64,000 bases of DNA from JAEYXS01 sp943367715 (lineage in GTDB: Bacteria > Verrucomicrobiota > Verrucomicrobiia > Limisphaerales > JAEYXS01). The stretch covers positions 12,578-76,577 of the forward strand of contig CALRJY020000033.1 in assembly GCA_943367715.1 (NCBI GenBank), read 5' to 3'. A program made the position numbers and the translations under genes. The notes beneath the pieces are model-generated. The model was not told the DNA's origin and did no database searches. It saw only the letters and a program-made list of their open reading frames with translations. Below are positions 8,447-16,898 of this stretch, piece by piece. Within the stretch, counting starts at the first letter, position 1. The number at the start of each line of letters is the position of its first letter.

Positions 8447-9247
8447 CTACGGCTTCGCGGGTTGGAATTCTTGGGCGGATTCCTTGGCTTTGAAGCGGAT
8501 GGGGGAGAAGAGTTTCCGGCCTTCCACGCGCAGGGAGCCGACTTGGTTGTACCACGCGCCATAGGGTGAGCGGGCGCGGTTCAGTTCCAGATCGAAGATA
8601 TCGAGGGCGCCGATGAAGCCGCCGAGGAGTTTCACGCGGTCGGAGAGATGCAGATCAGCGCGGGCCACTTCGAAGTCTTCGCAATCCACCCACACCAGGC
8701 CGGAGAGCTTGTTCAGCACGCGATCCTGCATCTTGTCGATGGGCAGATCATCGCTGCGCGGGGCGAAAGAAAGGACATAAGCGTCACGGCCGTTCAGTTC
8801 TTCGCGGCCTTTGAAACGAAAGTTGTAGCGGCTGATAAGTTCTTTGGAGACGAGCACTTCGTAGTCGGGCGTGTCCTTCTTTTCATCAAAGCGTTGGGCG
8901 CGCTTCTTGTCGCGTTCCTCCTCGTCTTTGAGCGCCTTGCCGGTGAGCTGTTTGCCATTCACGAGGAGCAGCTTGGCGCGGGGCATGCCGCCGATGAGCT
9001 TCACGTCGTAGAACTTCTCCTTGCGCTCCTTCACCGTGCCTTTGCTGTCCAATTCCTCGATGACGGTGGTCTGCTTGTAGTTATAGACCGTCTGGCGCTG
9101 GGTGGAGACGGACTGATAACGGGCGACGACGTTGCTGAGAATGGTGTCGATGGACGGATGGGTCACATTCGTCTTCGTCTGGGCACAGAGGGGCATCGCC
9201 GCCAAGAGGAGGCAGCAGGTCAGGCAGAATCTAAACAGTGTAAGCAT
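8447..9247 (-). CDS. Secreted LolA-like / outer-membrane lipoprotein-sorting-like protein
   Basis: 266 residues from the ATG at 9247, chosen because it places a signal peptide (LTLFRFCLTCCLLLAAMPL, ending near CAQ) at the front; the frame runs back to 9295. The mature part has a helix followed by alternating strands with patterns like YNYKQTTVIEELDSKG, AYVLSFAPRSDD and GLVWVDCEDFEVARADLH. This resembles the half-barrel fold of LolA and related sorting proteins, but there is no strong family motif. It is likely periplasmic. It converges with the DUF1501 gene and diverges from the M20 peptidase. A lipid-binding role is a guess from fold resemblance. Confidence 0.6.
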   Translation of the reverse strand: MLTLFRFCLTCCLLLAAMPLCAQTKTNVTHPSIDTILSNVVARYQSVSTQRQTVYNYKQTTVIEELDSKGTVKERKEKFYDVKLIGGMPRAKLLLVNGKQLTGKALKDEEERDKKRAQRFDEKKDTPDYEVLVSKELISRYNFRFKGREELNGRDAYVLSFAPRSDDLPIDKMQDRVLNKLSGLVWVDCEDFEVARADLHLSDRVKLLGGFIGALDIFDLELNRARSPYGAWYNQVGSLRVEGRKLFSPIRFKAKESAQEFQPAKP

Positions 9248-9373
9248 ACTTTCCAAATGCCGGTTAGCTATAACACGGCTTTGCGGCGACGTCATGTAAA
9301 GAAGCGAAGACGCTAAAGCCGGTCAACCAGCGCATATTTGACTTTATCTGTCCAAGGTCCATACCTTGAGTTC

Positions 9374-10714
9374 ATGAACACCCGTTTAGCACTCCTCCTG
9401 GCCCTCGGTTTGACGGCAACCATGACCAGTTTGCGCGCGCAGCCTGCCACCGATCTGAAACAGAAGGTCTCGGCGCGAGTGACGGCGGAGACGGCGGATC
9501 TGGTGAAGTTGTATCAGCATCTGCATGCGAATCCGGAGTTGTCGTTCCAGGAGGTGAAGACGGCGGCGCGGATCGCGGAGGAGTTGCGGAAGGCGGGGTT
9601 TGAGGTGACGGAGAAGGTCGGCGGGCATGGCGTGGTGGGGGTGCTGAAGAATGGGAGCGGGCCGACGATCCTCATGCGGACGGATCTGGATGCGTTGCCG
9701 GTGCCGGAACAGACGGGGTTGCCCTACGCGAGCAAGGTGAAGGTGGTGGACCCGGACGGCAAAGAGGTGCCGGTGATGCATGCGTGCGGGCATGACATCC
9801 ACATGACGTCGTTCATCGGGTCGGCGCGGGTGATGAGTGCGCTGAAGGAGCAGTGGAAGGGCACGCTGGTATTCATCGCGCAGCCGGCGGAGGAGAAGGG
9901 CGGCGGGGCGCGAGCGATGTTGAAGGATGGTTTGTATAAACGTTTTCCGAAACCGGAGAAGGCGGTGGCGCTGCACGTGGCGTCGGACATGCCGGTGGGG
10001 ACGGTGGGGTTTGTGCCAGGGTTCGCGCTGGCGAATGTGGATTCGGTGGATATCACGATCCGCGGGGTGGGCGGGCACGGGGCTTATCCGCATGGGGCGA
10101 AGGATCCGATCGTGCTGGCGGCGCAAACGATACTGGCCTTGCAGACGATCGTGAGCCGGGAGATCTCGCCGACGGATTCCGCGGTGGTGACGGTAGGTTC
10201 CATCCACGGAGGCACGAAGCATAACATCATCCCGGATGAGGTGACGTTGCAATTGACGTTGCGTTCCTACACGGACCAGGTGCGGTTGCAGACGATCGCG
10301 GCGATCAAGCGCATCACGAAGGGTTTGGCGGAAGCGGCGGGTGTGCCGGAGGACCGGATGCCGATCGTGAAGTTCAGCGATGAGTTCACACCGGCGTGTT
10401 ACAATGATCCTTCGCTCACGCGGCGGTTGGCGGGGGTGATCGATAATTGGCTCGGACAAGGGGCGGCAATCGAGCGGCAACCGGTGATGGGCGGGGAGGA
10501 CTTCTCGGAGTACGGGCGCACGGAGGACAAGGTGCCGATCAGCATCTTGTGGCTGGGCGTGGTGAATCCGGAGGTGGTGAAGGAGGCGCTGCAAAAGAAA
10601 CAGGCGCTGCCGACGATCCATTCGCCGTTCTTCGCACCGGCGGCGGAGCCGAGCATCAAAGCGGGCGTGACGGTGACGACGGGGATATTGTTCGATCTGC
10701 TGGGGAACAAGTAG
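9374..10714 (+). CDS. M20-family amidohydrolase (metallopeptidase), exported
   Basis: 446 residues from the ATG at 9374, giving a signal peptide that ends after TSLRAQ. The M20D pattern is intact: LHANPELSFQE, RTDLDALPVPEQTG, MHACGHDIHMT (about 134-144), AQPAEEKGGGARAM and a C-terminal MGGEDFSEYG that supplies a metal ligand. These enzymes bind two divalent metals and cleave N-acyl amino acids or similar amides (aminoacylase, hippurate hydrolase, amidohydrolase subfamily). Export of an M20D enzyme suggests scavenging outside the cytoplasm. The codons are strongly G/C-ending. The GDSL hydrolase follows 63 bp later in the same direction. Confidence 0.92.
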   Translation: MNTRLALLLALGLTATMTSLRAQPATDLKQKVSARVTAETADLVKLYQHLHANPELSFQEVKTAARIAEELRKAGFEVTEKVGGHGVVGVLKNGSGPTILMRTDLDALPVPEQTGLPYASKVKVVDPDGKEVPVMHACGHDIHMTSFIGSARVMSALKEQWKGTLVFIAQPAEEKGGGARAMLKDGLYKRFPKPEKAVALHVASDMPVGTVGFVPGFALANVDSVDITIRGVGGHGAYPHGAKDPIVLAAQTILALQTIVSREISPTDSAVVTVGSIHGGTKHNIIPDEVTLQLTLRSYTDQVRLQTIAAIKRITKGLAEAAGVPEDRMPIVKFSDEFTPACYNDPSLTRRLAGVIDNWLGQGAAIERQPVMGGEDFSEYGRTEDKVPISILWLGVVNPEVVKEALQKKQALPTIHSPFFAPAAEPSIKAGVTVTTGILFDLLGNK

Positions 10715-10777
10715 AAAACGGAAAGGTTGAATCCGCTTTGCCTTGGCAGCGTCAGCTCTGCATACTGAAGTCATTCC

Positions 10778-12103
10778 ATGAAGGCATTAATTACAGTCGT
10801 CGCGCTCAGTCTGTTTGGTCTCACCGTTCCGCCGCCCGGTCCGGCGGAGGTGAAGCTCACGGGGGATTGGGAAATTCAAGTAAGTATACTAAACAGTGTA
10901 ACGGTAAAACCCGCCACGATCAAGGTGGAGCCGAATACGCAGTTCACCGTGACGGCGCAGAAGTATGCATCGCTGCCGCTCTACAAAACGGCGGGTGGTG
11001 GCTGGGCGCGCGGGGTGCAGCTCACACCGTTGAAGGCGCAAGAGACGACCACGCCGTTCCTGCTGGTGACGAACAGTTTCGTGCTGCGCGCCGGACCGGA
11101 AGCTTCCGCGATGACGTTTGTGCGCGGGCAGGATTATGAGATCGATCTGATGTGGGGCACGCTGGGTCGCCTGACGAACGGGGTCATCAAGGAAGGGCAG
11201 GCGGTGTATGCGAGCTACCAGCATAGCCTGTTGCGCCTGGATGGCATCGTGCTGACGAAGGGAAACCAGATCGAGTATCGCAAGGGGCAACCACTGGCGG
11301 CGGCGCCTTTACCGGCGGCGTTGAAGGAAGGCGAACGGAGATTGGCGAGCTTGTGGCTGCCCGGTCATGTCGCGAAGTTGACGACGAATAATGTGTTCGT
11401 GGTGTTGGAAGACAAGTATCCGGAAGCGGCCAAGGCGACGCCATCCGTGGCGGAGAAGCTGGTGCCGAAGGCATTGAAGAAACTGCAAAGCGGCGAGCCC
11501 ATCCGCATCCTCGCGTGGGGCGATAGCGTGACGGTGGGGACGTACGTGCCGGATTATGAGAAGAACCGGTGGCAGAACCAGTTCGTCACGCGTCTGCAAG
11601 AGCGTTTCCCGAAAGCGAAGATCGAGTTGCTCACGGAAGCTTGGGGCGGTCGTAACACGAGCAGTTACCTCAATGAGCCTCCGGGCAGCGAGCATAACTA
11701 CAAGGAGAAGGTGCTGGCGACGAAGCCGGACTTGATCGTGTCCGAGTTCGTGAATGACGCGGGGCTGACGCCCGTGCAAGTGGAGGAGCGCTACAGCAAG
11801 CTGCTCGCGGATTTTCAGGCGATGGGCACGGAATGGATCATCCTCACGCCGCACTACACGCGGCCGGATTGGATGGGGCTGAATCGCGAGCGGGACATCG
11901 ACAACGATCCGCGCCCGTATGTGAAAGGCCTGCGTGAATTCACGGCGAAGCACAACGTGGCGCTCGCGGATGCGTCGTTGCGCTACGGACGCCTCTGGCG
12001 CCAAGGCATCCCGCACAGCACCATCATGCTGAACTCGATCAATCACCCGGATGCACGGGGGATGAAGCTGTTTGCGGATGCGTTGATGGAGTTGTTTCCG
12101 TGA
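10778..12103 (+). CDS. SGNH/GDSL-family hydrolase, exported
   Basis: 441 residues with an N-terminal signal peptide (ALITVVALSLFGLTV). The first 230 residues form a beta-rich region without a recognised domain. The C-terminal half is an SGNH hydrolase: ILAWGDSVTVG carries the nucleophile Ser near residue 249, AWGGRNTSSY the block II Gly/Asn region, SEFVNDAG the block III Asn, and NHPDARG the catalytic Asp-x-x-His-like end. Members act as esterases or acetyl-xylan/carbohydrate esterases; the substrate is not evident. It probably shares a transcript with the M20 gene upstream. It converges with the lipoprotein gene across a small GC hairpin. Confidence 0.85.
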   Translation: MKALITVVALSLFGLTVPPPGPAEVKLTGDWEIQVSILNSVTVKPATIKVEPNTQFTVTAQKYASLPLYKTAGGGWARGVQLTPLKAQETTTPFLLVTNSFVLRAGPEASAMTFVRGQDYEIDLMWGTLGRLTNGVIKEGQAVYASYQHSLLRLDGIVLTKGNQIEYRKGQPLAAAPLPAALKEGERRLASLWLPGHVAKLTTNNVFVVLEDKYPEAAKATPSVAEKLVPKALKKLQSGEPIRILAWGDSVTVGTYVPDYEKNRWQNQFVTRLQERFPKAKIELLTEAWGGRNTSSYLNEPPGSEHNYKEKVLATKPDLIVSEFVNDAGLTPVQVEERYSKLLADFQAMGTEWIILTPHYTRPDWMGLNRERDIDNDPRPYVKGLREFTAKHNVALADASLRYGRLWRQGIPHSTIMLNSINHPDARGMKLFADALMELFP

Positions 12104-12113
12104 GCTGCTGGAG

Positions 12114-12133
12114 CGCCGATCTCCAGGTCGGCG
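12114..12133. repeat. Short GC palindrome between convergent genes
   Basis: CGCCGA and TCGGCG form a 6-bp stem with an 8-base loop. It lies 10 bp after the GDSL stop and 17 bp before the end of the convergent lipoprotein gene. It could be a weak terminator or a REP-type half element; there is no T-run on either side. Confidence 0.35.
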
Positions 12134-12150
12134 TTTCAAACGGCTGTTAC

Positions 12151-12723
12151 CTATTCTACGAATTGAATATCGATGCCTTGCAAGGCGGCGTTATTCTTGA
12201 GCAATTTCAGAGCGGATCGTTTCTGCGCGGTGGCCACACTAAAGGCGAGCCTGCCTTCTTCGTTTTTGGTACGCCAGCGTATCCCCGCACCCCTCAAAAC
12301 TTCGACGACCGTTTTAATATTCTTATGGTCACTCATCGGGCTTTTGAAATTAATGCTGAAAACCGGCACTTTGGGCTCTTTTAGGCGTATGATCTCCGCA
12401 TCCGTGTAAATATGTATCGATCGCCCTTGTAGTTCCGGATTTTTAGCCAGCAGGTCAAGCGCCCGCAACCGGTCCTTCTCGGGCACGCGCACATCACACA
12501 CTTGAAGGCACTCGAAACCTACTTTAATTCCCGCCTGATTGAACACCCGGCCGATGGCGTTCATGGTTTCGTCGCTTTCCGGAGTGTTGTTCGCCAACCC
12601 GGCAACCGTTACATGCCCATTCCGGAATAATTCCGGGTGAAGGGTCTTGGCGCGATCCGACTGACACCCAGAGACCATCAGTGTCAGTGCCAGCAGCGAG
12701 ACTATGTATACCCGCGTTTTCAT
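12151..12723 (-). CDS. Lipoprotein with internal tandem duplication, unknown function
   Basis: 190 residues starting with a signal sequence and lipobox (LMVSGC, Cys at 20), so probably anchored to a membrane on the outside. I do not recognise a family. Two copies of a unit of about 65 residues are visible: the first has SDETMNAIGRVFNQAGIKV and RLRALDLLAKNPELQGRSIHI, the second has SDHKNIKTVVEVLRGAGIRW and KRSALKLLKNNAALQGIDIQF. Each unit looks like a small helix-strand module in which a variable loop separates a long helix from an LQG-type ending. The first copy carries two extra Cys residues. It may be co-transcribed with the membrane protein gene 9 bp upstream. Confidence 0.7.
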   Translation of the reverse strand: MKTRVYIVSLLALTLMVSGCQSDRAKTLHPELFRNGHVTVAGLANNTPESDETMNAIGRVFNQAGIKVGFECLQVCDVRVPEKDRLRALDLLAKNPELQGRSIHIYTDAEIIRLKEPKVPVFSINFKSPMSDHKNIKTVVEVLRGAGIRWRTKNEEGRLAFSVATAQKRSALKLLKNNAALQGIDIQFVE

Positions 12724-12732
12724 GGATTAGGT

Positions 12733-13158
12733 TCAGGTTTTGTAGATTCTATACACCCGCCCACCTATGCTGAAGAGGCGAGGAATCTCGTACACATGAC
12801 CTGATGCGTGAACTAATCGGATCGATAGCAACCCTGCTTTGAGAGTAGCTGGTTCACCACCGTTCTTTCCGGTAATTATCCATTCTCCGTCACGATACGC
12901 GTAAGTGGCGATCATATCGCGGTGAACTTCCTGGCCATCCGATCGATTACTGTCTTTGGAAAGCACGATGAATGCTTTGCCGTCCTTGAATTCGAAACAG
13001 CTCAATCCTGCGTAGCCGATCGTATCTGCGATATACCTCCCCTCCGGATTCATTGTCAGCCGATACCAGACAATGGCAAAAAAGATCACACTCAGGCAGA
13101 TGAAAGAAACCGCCAGCAACTTCCTCCGAGATATAGGTCTTGTAGGAATGGCATCCAT
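12733..13158 (-). CDS. Small membrane-anchored protein, unknown function
   Basis: 141 residues: a basic N-terminus, one hydrophobic anchor at about 14-34 (LLAVSFICLSVIFFAIVWY), then an exported beta-rich domain. Visible features include YAGLSCFEFKDGKAFIVLSK and ATYAYRDGEWIITGKNGG, which look like repeated antiparallel strands. No family is recognised. The following lipoprotein gene starts 9 bp downstream, so the two probably form an operon. The codon use is less GC-biased than in the flanking metabolic genes, which may point to an accessory origin. Confidence 0.6.
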   Translation of the reverse strand: MDAIPTRPISRRKLLAVSFICLSVIFFAIVWYRLTMNPEGRYIADTIGYAGLSCFEFKDGKAFIVLSKDSNRSDGQEVHRDMIATYAYRDGEWIITGKNGGEPATLKAGLLSIRLVHASGHVYEIPRLFSIGGRVYRIYKT

Positions 13159-13179
13159 AGTTCGGCCAGCCTGCGAAAG

Positions 13180-13530
13180 TTACGGCAGCGTGTGCCCCAG
13201 TTCCCTCCCTTTGCTGCACGTGGGCCCGTCCGCGATCGTTTTGCCGGCCGCGTAGGAGCCAGCTTGGGGACAGACCGGCAACGTGCTGTGCTTCAGATAT
13301 TTCACCGCCTCGGCGAGCACGGGGGAATTGGTTTCCTCGAGATTGTTCTCCAAAGCCCATTGCTGGATGGCCCCATCGAGCTGCTTCAGATTGGCGATGC
13401 AACTGTTCTTAGTGCTCCCACACCCTCTCCGCGTGACCAGTGAAGGCAGGACGAGAGCCGTGACACCCGCGAGCAGAGCCACACCCAGGGCAATCCGGAC
13501 AAACCAGGAACCTTTAGGCCTCCAATTCAT
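13180..13530 (-). CDS. Pseudopilin-like small exported protein (copy A)
   Basis: 116 residues from the ATG at 13530 (a GTG lies two codons upstream). It has an N-terminal hydrophobic helix (VRIALGVALLAGVTALVLPS) followed by CIANLKQLDGAIQQWALENN. That segment closely resembles the alpha-helical spine of the type II secretion/type IV pseudopilin-like proteins that are numerous in Verrucomicrobia. The end contains CPQAGSYAAGKT and CSKGRELGHTLP, which match the pilin-like beta region with paired Cys. No typical prepilin peptidase site (G-F/M-x-x-x-E) precedes the hydrophobic helix. It is a paralogue of the protein encoded at 13647-13979. Confidence 0.7.
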   Translation of the reverse strand: MNWRPKGSWFVRIALGVALLAGVTALVLPSLVTRRGCGSTKNSCIANLKQLDGAIQQWALENNLEETNSPVLAEAVKYLKHSTLPVCPQAGSYAAGKTIADGPTCSKGRELGHTLP

Positions 13531-13646
13531 ACCCACAACCTTTCTCAGGGAGATGCTTTAAGCTATCCCATCGCTGGCTGATTTTCAATCTCGTTCGCGT
13601 TAGCGCCCACAGATACGATCAGGCAATGCCATCATGAGTTACTTGC

Positions 13647-13979
13647 TTAAGGTAATGAATGCCCCAACGTGTTCGCCTTTGAGCAGGTCGGCGGATGCCA
13701 GACTGTTTTACCCGCCGAGTATGTTCCACCATTAGGGCACTTGGGCAGTTCGCCGTTTTTCAGATACTTGATGGCGGCGCTAAAATCCGGGGCGTTGGTT
13801 TCAGACATTTTGTTCTCAATCGCCCATTGCTGGATAGCGCCATCAATCTGCTTCAAGTTGCCGATGCATATCCCGCGAGGCGACGGTGCTCTCGCCTTCA
13901 CAAATTTCGGGATAATGATCGCCGCCGCCAAGACCACCAGTGCCACGCCCAACGTCAATTTCAGTGCATGCGCAAACAT
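13647..13979 (-). CDS. Pseudopilin-like small exported protein (copy B)
   Basis: 110 residues, clearly paralogous to the neighbouring 13180-13530 gene: CIGNLKQIDGAIQQWAIENK, then NAPDFSAAIKYLKNGELPKCP, GTYSAGKT and a shared end CSKANTLGHSLP. It keeps the N-terminal hydrophobic helix (LTLGVALVVLAAAIIIPKFV) but, like copy A, lacks a standard prepilin cleavage motif. The sequence CPNGGTYSAG followed by a second Cys suggests a disulfide-stabilised C-terminal loop. The role is unknown; minor pseudopilins or freely exported proteins with the pilin fold are both possible. The two copies probably arose by tandem duplication. Confidence 0.72.
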   Translation of the reverse strand: MFAHALKLTLGVALVVLAAAIIIPKFVKARAPSPRGICIGNLKQIDGAIQQWAIENKMSETNAPDFSAAIKYLKNGELPKCPNGGTYSAGKTVWHPPTCSKANTLGHSLP

Positions 13980-14211
13980 AGTTATCCCTTTTCAAATTTT
14001 TACGCCGGGGCGGTTGATCGGAATACGGCGGGAAGTTTATCCTTTTAGAAAATTCTACACGGACCAAGGCGAACGGTTCATGCTCAAGGAAAACACAGGC
14101 CTCCATGCCCGACCAAACACGCCCGCCAGCGATGGCGCAATTGATAACAGAAACTGGCCGACCGTATCAAGAAAATCAAATGGGTCGGAATCCACTATAA
14201 GCAGCCGCCAC

Positions 14212-15684
14212 CTACTCTTCCTTCGCCGCCTTCTGCTTGCCCTTACCAGCAGGTCTCTCCGCCTCCCAGACTCGCGCGGCGTCATAGTTCGGATTCGGCG
14301 TGGGCAATTGCGCCCCGACAGCCGTGCGCCAGTCGTTCAACTCTTTCCGCAGCTCGGCGGTTCTCTTGGCCTCCGTCTTGGCGAGATCGGTTTTCTCGCT
14401 GATGTCTTTCTTCACGTTGTAGAGCTCCACGCGGTCATCCTCGAAGAAGTGGATGAGCTTGAAATCCCCTTTGCGAACCGCGCTGTAAGGCATGGCGCTG
14501 CCGGGATGGTAATGGGGATAATGCCAGTAGATCGCTTCGCGCTGGAGTTTGCTGCGGCCGCGCAAGAGCGGCACGATGCTTTCACCATCTATGGTGCCTG
14601 TCGGCTTCACCCCGGTCATCTCCAGGATGGTGGGGAGATAATCCACGGTGATGACCGGCGTTTCATTCTCGCTGCCACTTTTGGTGACGCCCGGCCATTT
14701 CACGATGAGCGGCACGCGCACACCGCCCTCGTAGGCGGAGCCTTTGCCCAGTCGCAGCGGGGTGTTATCGGTCGGCCCTTTCTTCCAGCCTTGGGCATTC
14801 ACGGTACCGCTGAGGCCGCCATTGTCCCCGGTGATGAAGATGACCGTGTGCTCATCGAGTTTCAGCTCAGCAAGTTTCTTCATGATCGTGCCGAGCGAAT
14901 CATCCACGCTCTCCACCAGCGCGGCGTAGGCGGGATTATTCTGTCGCGAATTGGCCGGAATGGATTTCTCATATTTCTTCGTCACGTCCGCCTTGGCCTG
15001 GATGGGCGTGTGCACGGCATAATGCGGCAGGTAAATGAAGAACGGCTTCTCCTTGTTTGTCTCGATGAACTTCGCCGCCTCCAAGGCCTCACGGTCCGTC
15101 AGATACTCGCCTTTCTCGCCCTCGGGCTTGAGCGTGGGAATGTTGTAAGGCGCGTGATAGCTCGGCGGCGCGCCGCGATCATATCCGGCCACATTCACAT
15201 CGAAGCCTTGTTTCGTGGGTGCAAATTCTTCCCCGCCCAAGTGCCACTTGCCGATGCTCGCGGTGGTGTAGCCTTTGGTTTTCAACATTTCCGCGATGGT
15301 CACTTCCTCCAGCGGCAGATGCTGCAACCAATCTGGAATCTTCAATTTCGCATAAGGACGATTGTGTCCCGCGATCCAGTCCGTGATGTGCAAGCGCGCG
15401 GGATACTTGCCCGTGAGCAAAGCCGCGCGGGTGGGCGAACACACGGTGCAGGCCGAATAGGCGGACGTGAACTTCATGCCCTCCTGCGCTAGACGGTCGA
15501 TGTTCGGGGTCTGATACGCTTTGCTGCCGAAGCATGCAAAGTCCGTCCAGCCGAGATCATCGACGAGGATGAAGATGATGTTCAGCGGCTTCTCCGCAGG
15601 TGCCGCGATCACGTCTTGGGTGAGGAGCACCGAAGAGATCAGAATCAGGCAGGCGATACGGAAGCGGTGAAGTGTGGCATTCAT
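14212..15684 (-). CDS. Secreted sulfatase (formylglycine-dependent)
   Basis: 490 residues from the ATG at 15684, which gives a signal peptide; the frame is open for 53 more codons upstream but these overlap a repeat element. The N-terminal catalytic core has NIIFILVDDLGWTDF (metal-binding Asp pair), TPNIDRLAQEG and the sulfatase motif CSPTR at 82-86, whose Cys is converted to formylglycine. KWHLGG and ITGDNGG match the later active-site segments. Such enzymes hydrolyse sulfate esters of polysaccharides or aryl compounds in the periplasm. The Lys-rich C-terminus is unremarkable. No maturase gene (anSME or FGE) is in this window. Confidence 0.95.
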   Translation of the reverse strand: MNATLHRFRIACLILISSVLLTQDVIAAPAEKPLNIIFILVDDLGWTDFACFGSKAYQTPNIDRLAQEGMKFTSAYSACTVCSPTRAALLTGKYPARLHITDWIAGHNRPYAKLKIPDWLQHLPLEEVTIAEMLKTKGYTTASIGKWHLGGEEFAPTKQGFDVNVAGYDRGAPPSYHAPYNIPTLKPEGEKGEYLTDREALEAAKFIETNKEKPFFIYLPHYAVHTPIQAKADVTKKYEKSIPANSRQNNPAYAALVESVDDSLGTIMKKLAELKLDEHTVIFITGDNGGLSGTVNAQGWKKGPTDNTPLRLGKGSAYEGGVRVPLIVKWPGVTKSGSENETPVITVDYLPTILEMTGVKPTGTIDGESIVPLLRGRSKLQREAIYWHYPHYHPGSAMPYSAVRKGDFKLIHFFEDDRVELYNVKKDISEKTDLAKTEAKRTAELRKELNDWRTAVGAQLPTPNPNYDAARVWEAERPAGKGKQKAAKEE

Positions 15685-15742
15685 GTGTTCGTTAACTAAG
15701 CCTGTCATGAATTTTAAGCGATGGAAAGCGAGTGCTTTTGGT

Positions 15743-15890
15743 GGAGTGTGCCCGTCTCGGCCACAGCAAGCTGCGAAAACTAGATAGTTTTCAGAACCTT
15801 TAAAAACGTGCCAAAGGAAGGTCTTTCTGGCGGCGGGTTTCAAGCAAAACTGGTCTGCTTATGGACCTTGCTGTGGCCGAGGACGGCCAT
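15743..15890. repeat. REPIN/MITE-like element, degenerate copy 1
   Basis: The left end (15743-15769, reading GGAGTGTGCCCGTCTCGGCC...) and the right end (15868-15888, TTGCTGTGGCCGAGGACGGC) are inverted relatives of the ends of the better copies at 54994-55145 and 59091-59244. The arms here no longer match perfectly. It lies upstream of the sulfatase and ends just before the SPFH terminator. Confidence 0.6.
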
Positions 15891-15920
15891 AAAAAAGGCG
15901 CAACCGTTGCCGGTTGCGCC
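15891..15920 (-). terminator. Strong intrinsic terminator of the SPFH operon
   Basis: A perfect 10-bp stem (15897-15906 with 15911-15920; GGCGCAACCG arm) with a four-base loop is followed on the minus strand by six T residues (15891-15896). It begins 24 bp past the SPFH stop codon, so it ends that operon before the sulfatase. Confidence 0.9.
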
Positions 15921-15944
15921 TGAAGTGAGAAGGATCGCGCTGGA

Positions 15945-16898
15945 TCAGCTATTCGTAGGAATGCTGGGCGGGCGCGGAGTCGCTTTGGCTGCGTGCGGCT
16001 TGTCTGAATCCGAGGCCAGCAGGCTGGAAAGCATGCCGTGATTCTTCGGGATGATGCTGATGCGCGCCTCGCCATCGATGAGCTTTTGCATCTCCAGGAT
16101 GTCGAACATCGTGGCCGCCACTTCCTTGTCGGCGGAGATCTTGTTCAGGGCCGCACCCACGATCTGCGGGCGGATGGCCTTCGCTTTCGCGAATTCCACG
16201 GCGGCCTTGCGGTCGGCGGTGCTGGTGATGATGCTCACCTGGTTCGCGCCGTCCTGCTTGATGGCGGAGGTCACTTGGCGCAGGCGGTTTACCACCTTGC
16301 TCTCGATCTGCCGGATCATACCGGCGTCGCGAAAATGCACCTTGCGGATGTAGACGGAGCCCAGCTTGTAACCCCATTCGTGGGATTTGATGGAAACTTC
16401 TTCGCGCACCGTTTTGCTCATGCCGTGACGGTCGCACATCAGGAGATCGAGCGGCATATTGCTCAGGCTGCGCACGGTGGAGTTGCTGACGTTTGCCCCC
16501 AAGGAACCGCGCGGATCAGTGTTCTTGAAGAGATAGGAGACGGGATCGCTGATCATCATCTCATACCAGATGCCGATGCCGATGGGCGCACCTTCCTCGG
16601 AGTTCACCGGCTGGCTACGCAGATACTCCTGATCGATACGCATATCAACCACCAGGCACTTGCCGATCCAATGCACCAGAAACGCCCGCCAGCCCATGCG
16701 CGGGAAGAGGAAGTAAAAGCCCGGTTCATCGATGATGCCGACGACCTTGCCGAACAGCATATACACGTGGCATTGCCGCTCCTGGACGATGGTGAAGCCG
16801 ATCAGCATCTTGAACAGGCCGATCAGGATGGGCACCACGATGAAACAGGCGACGAACGTCACCACGGCTGCGACTGCGAAACTTGCTAGAGTGCTCAC
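15945..16898 (-). CDS. SPFH-domain membrane protein (HflC/stomatin-like)
   Basis: 317 residues. A long N-terminal hydrophobic segment (FAVAAVVTFVACFIVVPILIGLF, about 7-29) anchors the protein. It is followed by the SPFH/band 7 domain: VQERQCHVYMLFGKVVGIIDEPGFYF and then GIGIWYEMMISDPVSYLF, NSTVRSLSNMPLDLLM and EWGYKLGSVYIRKVHF. A helical C-terminal region carries the oligomerising coiled coil, and the tail is Pro/Ala-rich. Its ATG overlaps the stop of the upstream SPFH gene by 4 bp, so the two are translationally coupled and probably form a hetero-oligomeric membrane scaffold. No FtsH protease gene is adjacent, so calling it HflC would go too far. Confidence 0.85.
   Translation of the reverse strand: MSTLASFAVAAVVTFVACFIVVPILIGLFKMLIGFTIVQERQCHVYMLFGKVVGIIDEPGFYFLFPRMGWRAFLVHWIGKCLVVDMRIDQEYLRSQPVNSEEGAPIGIGIWYEMMISDPVSYLFKNTDPRGSLGANVSNSTVRSLSNMPLDLLMCDRHGMSKTVREEVSIKSHEWGYKLGSVYIRKVHFRDAGMIRQIESKVVNRLRQVTSAIKQDGANQVSIITSTADRKAAVEFAKAKAIRPQIVGAALNKISADKEVAATMFDILEMQKLIDGEARISIIPKNHGMLSSLLASDSDKPHAAKATPRPPSIPTNS

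Noticed and set aside
9386..10774. 462-codon open frame on the - strand
   Set aside because: Antisense to the M20 peptidase; extremely Arg/His-rich translation typical of a shadow frame.
13669..15492. 607-codon open frame on the + strand
   Set aside because: It runs across the sulfatase and a pseudopilin-like gene in antisense and has no start signal or family features.
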